Below, piece by piece: positions 5,459 through 5,592 of a DNA stretch of 5,592 nucleotides (its first letter is position 1; each line of letters begins with the position of its first letter). The position numbers were made by a program, and so were the translations under genes. The DNA comes from Methanobrevibacter sp. (lineage in GTDB: Archaea; Methanobacteriota; Methanobacteria; Methanobacteriales; Methanobacteriaceae): NCBI GenBank assembly GCA_031289975.1, contig JAITOM010000104.1, positions 1 through 5,592 of the forward strand, given 5' to 3'. Under the pieces are notes generated by a model. That model worked only from the letters and a program-made list of their open reading frames with translations. It had not been told where the DNA came from and did not search any database.

Positions 5459-5592
5459 AAGGAGAACTAAAAAATGAATATGGAATAAAGAGAGTGAACT
5501 AAAATTGATAGCTTAAATTATGGGAATAATAAGTTATTTATTGGATTAAATTCTACAAAAAAAGATCTTGAATAAAGAGCAGTGAAAAAAAG
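5459..5592 (+). pseudogene. Possible decayed reading frame running off the right edge
   Basis: A good Shine-Dalgarno (aaggaga, 5459-5465) precedes ATG 5474 by 8 bases, and a TATA-like word (aatataatt, about 5408-5416) lies at a suitable distance upstream. The frame stops after four codons (MNME, TAA 5486), and again at TGA 5495. From 5498 the same frame reads TKIDSLNYGNNKLFIGLNST and on to KKDLE before TAA at 5573. A neighbouring frame reads GELKNEYGIKRVN (5461-5499) before its stop, so a frameshift is possible. The pieces have a protein-like residue mix but I recognise no family. It may equally be chance. Confidence 0.2.

Larger units (their letters stand above)
4998..5592. other. 595-base region after ftr without an intact gene
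   Basis: No reading frame of convincing length or composition is present on either strand. The region holds a pair of direct repeats, two adjacent hairpins, a T9 tract, a small hairpin flanked by repeats (arms ttatc 5377-5381 and gataa 5385-5389; repeats aaatctt(a)gatttt at 5357-5370 and 5391-5404), and possible gene remains at the right edge. It is less A/T-extreme than the 1234-1850 spacer, which would fit decayed or structured sequence. Confidence 0.6.

Noticed and set aside
4998..5592. tRNA or other structural RNA gene
   Set aside because: No cloverleaf, no T-loop consensus and no G/C-rich island, which structural RNAs in an A/T-rich methanogen would usually show.

Overview
The window looks like a piece of a very A+T-rich methanogen chromosome, most likely from the Methanobacteriales (Methanobrevibacter- or Methanosphaera-like). 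Three things point there. One gene is recognisably a formylmethanofuran:tetrahydromethanopterin formyltransferase, an enzyme of the methanogenic C1 pathway. Ribosome-binding sites resemble the archaeal consensus AGGAGGTGAT and two genes start with TTG. Promoter-like elements are archaeal TATA boxes rather than -35/-10 pairs. The genus cannot be fixed from this sequence alone.

Layout. Bases 1-164 are non-coding. Bases 165-1220 (minus strand) encode a DUF1611/COG3367-type protein with an N-terminal Rossmann-like half and a C-terminal P-loop half. Bases 1221-1889 are a 669-base divergent spacer with almost no G or C (58 of 600 bases in 1261-1860, and 14 of 240 in 1501-1740). Bases 1890-4997 (plus strand) hold three closely spaced genes that read as one operon: a MurG/GT28-like glycosyltransferase (359 aa), a HAD-superfamily protein of the archaeal COG4030 type (344 aa), and an Ftr paralogue of the FtrII type (299 aa from the chosen ATG). 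Gaps between them are 54 and 39 bases, each carrying a Shine-Dalgarno sequence. Bases 4998-5592 have no intact gene. They hold a pair of 20-base direct repeats, two adjacent perfect hairpins, a T9 tract, another small hairpin flanked by direct repeats, and at the right edge what may be the start of a decayed reading frame.

How the genes may work together. Ftr moves the formyl group from formylmethanofuran to tetrahydromethanopterin. FtrII paralogues are less well understood; from memory, in Methanobacteriales both FtrII and the COG4030 HAD protein (often annotated EhaR) are associated with the energy-converting hydrogenase A (eha) locus. No hydrogenase subunit is visible here: the pair sits behind a MurG-like glycosyltransferase instead. 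The grouping of a glycosyltransferase, a phosphatase-like protein and a C1-carrier formyltransferase is the most interesting part of the window. A link to modification or handling of a C1 carrier is only an inference.
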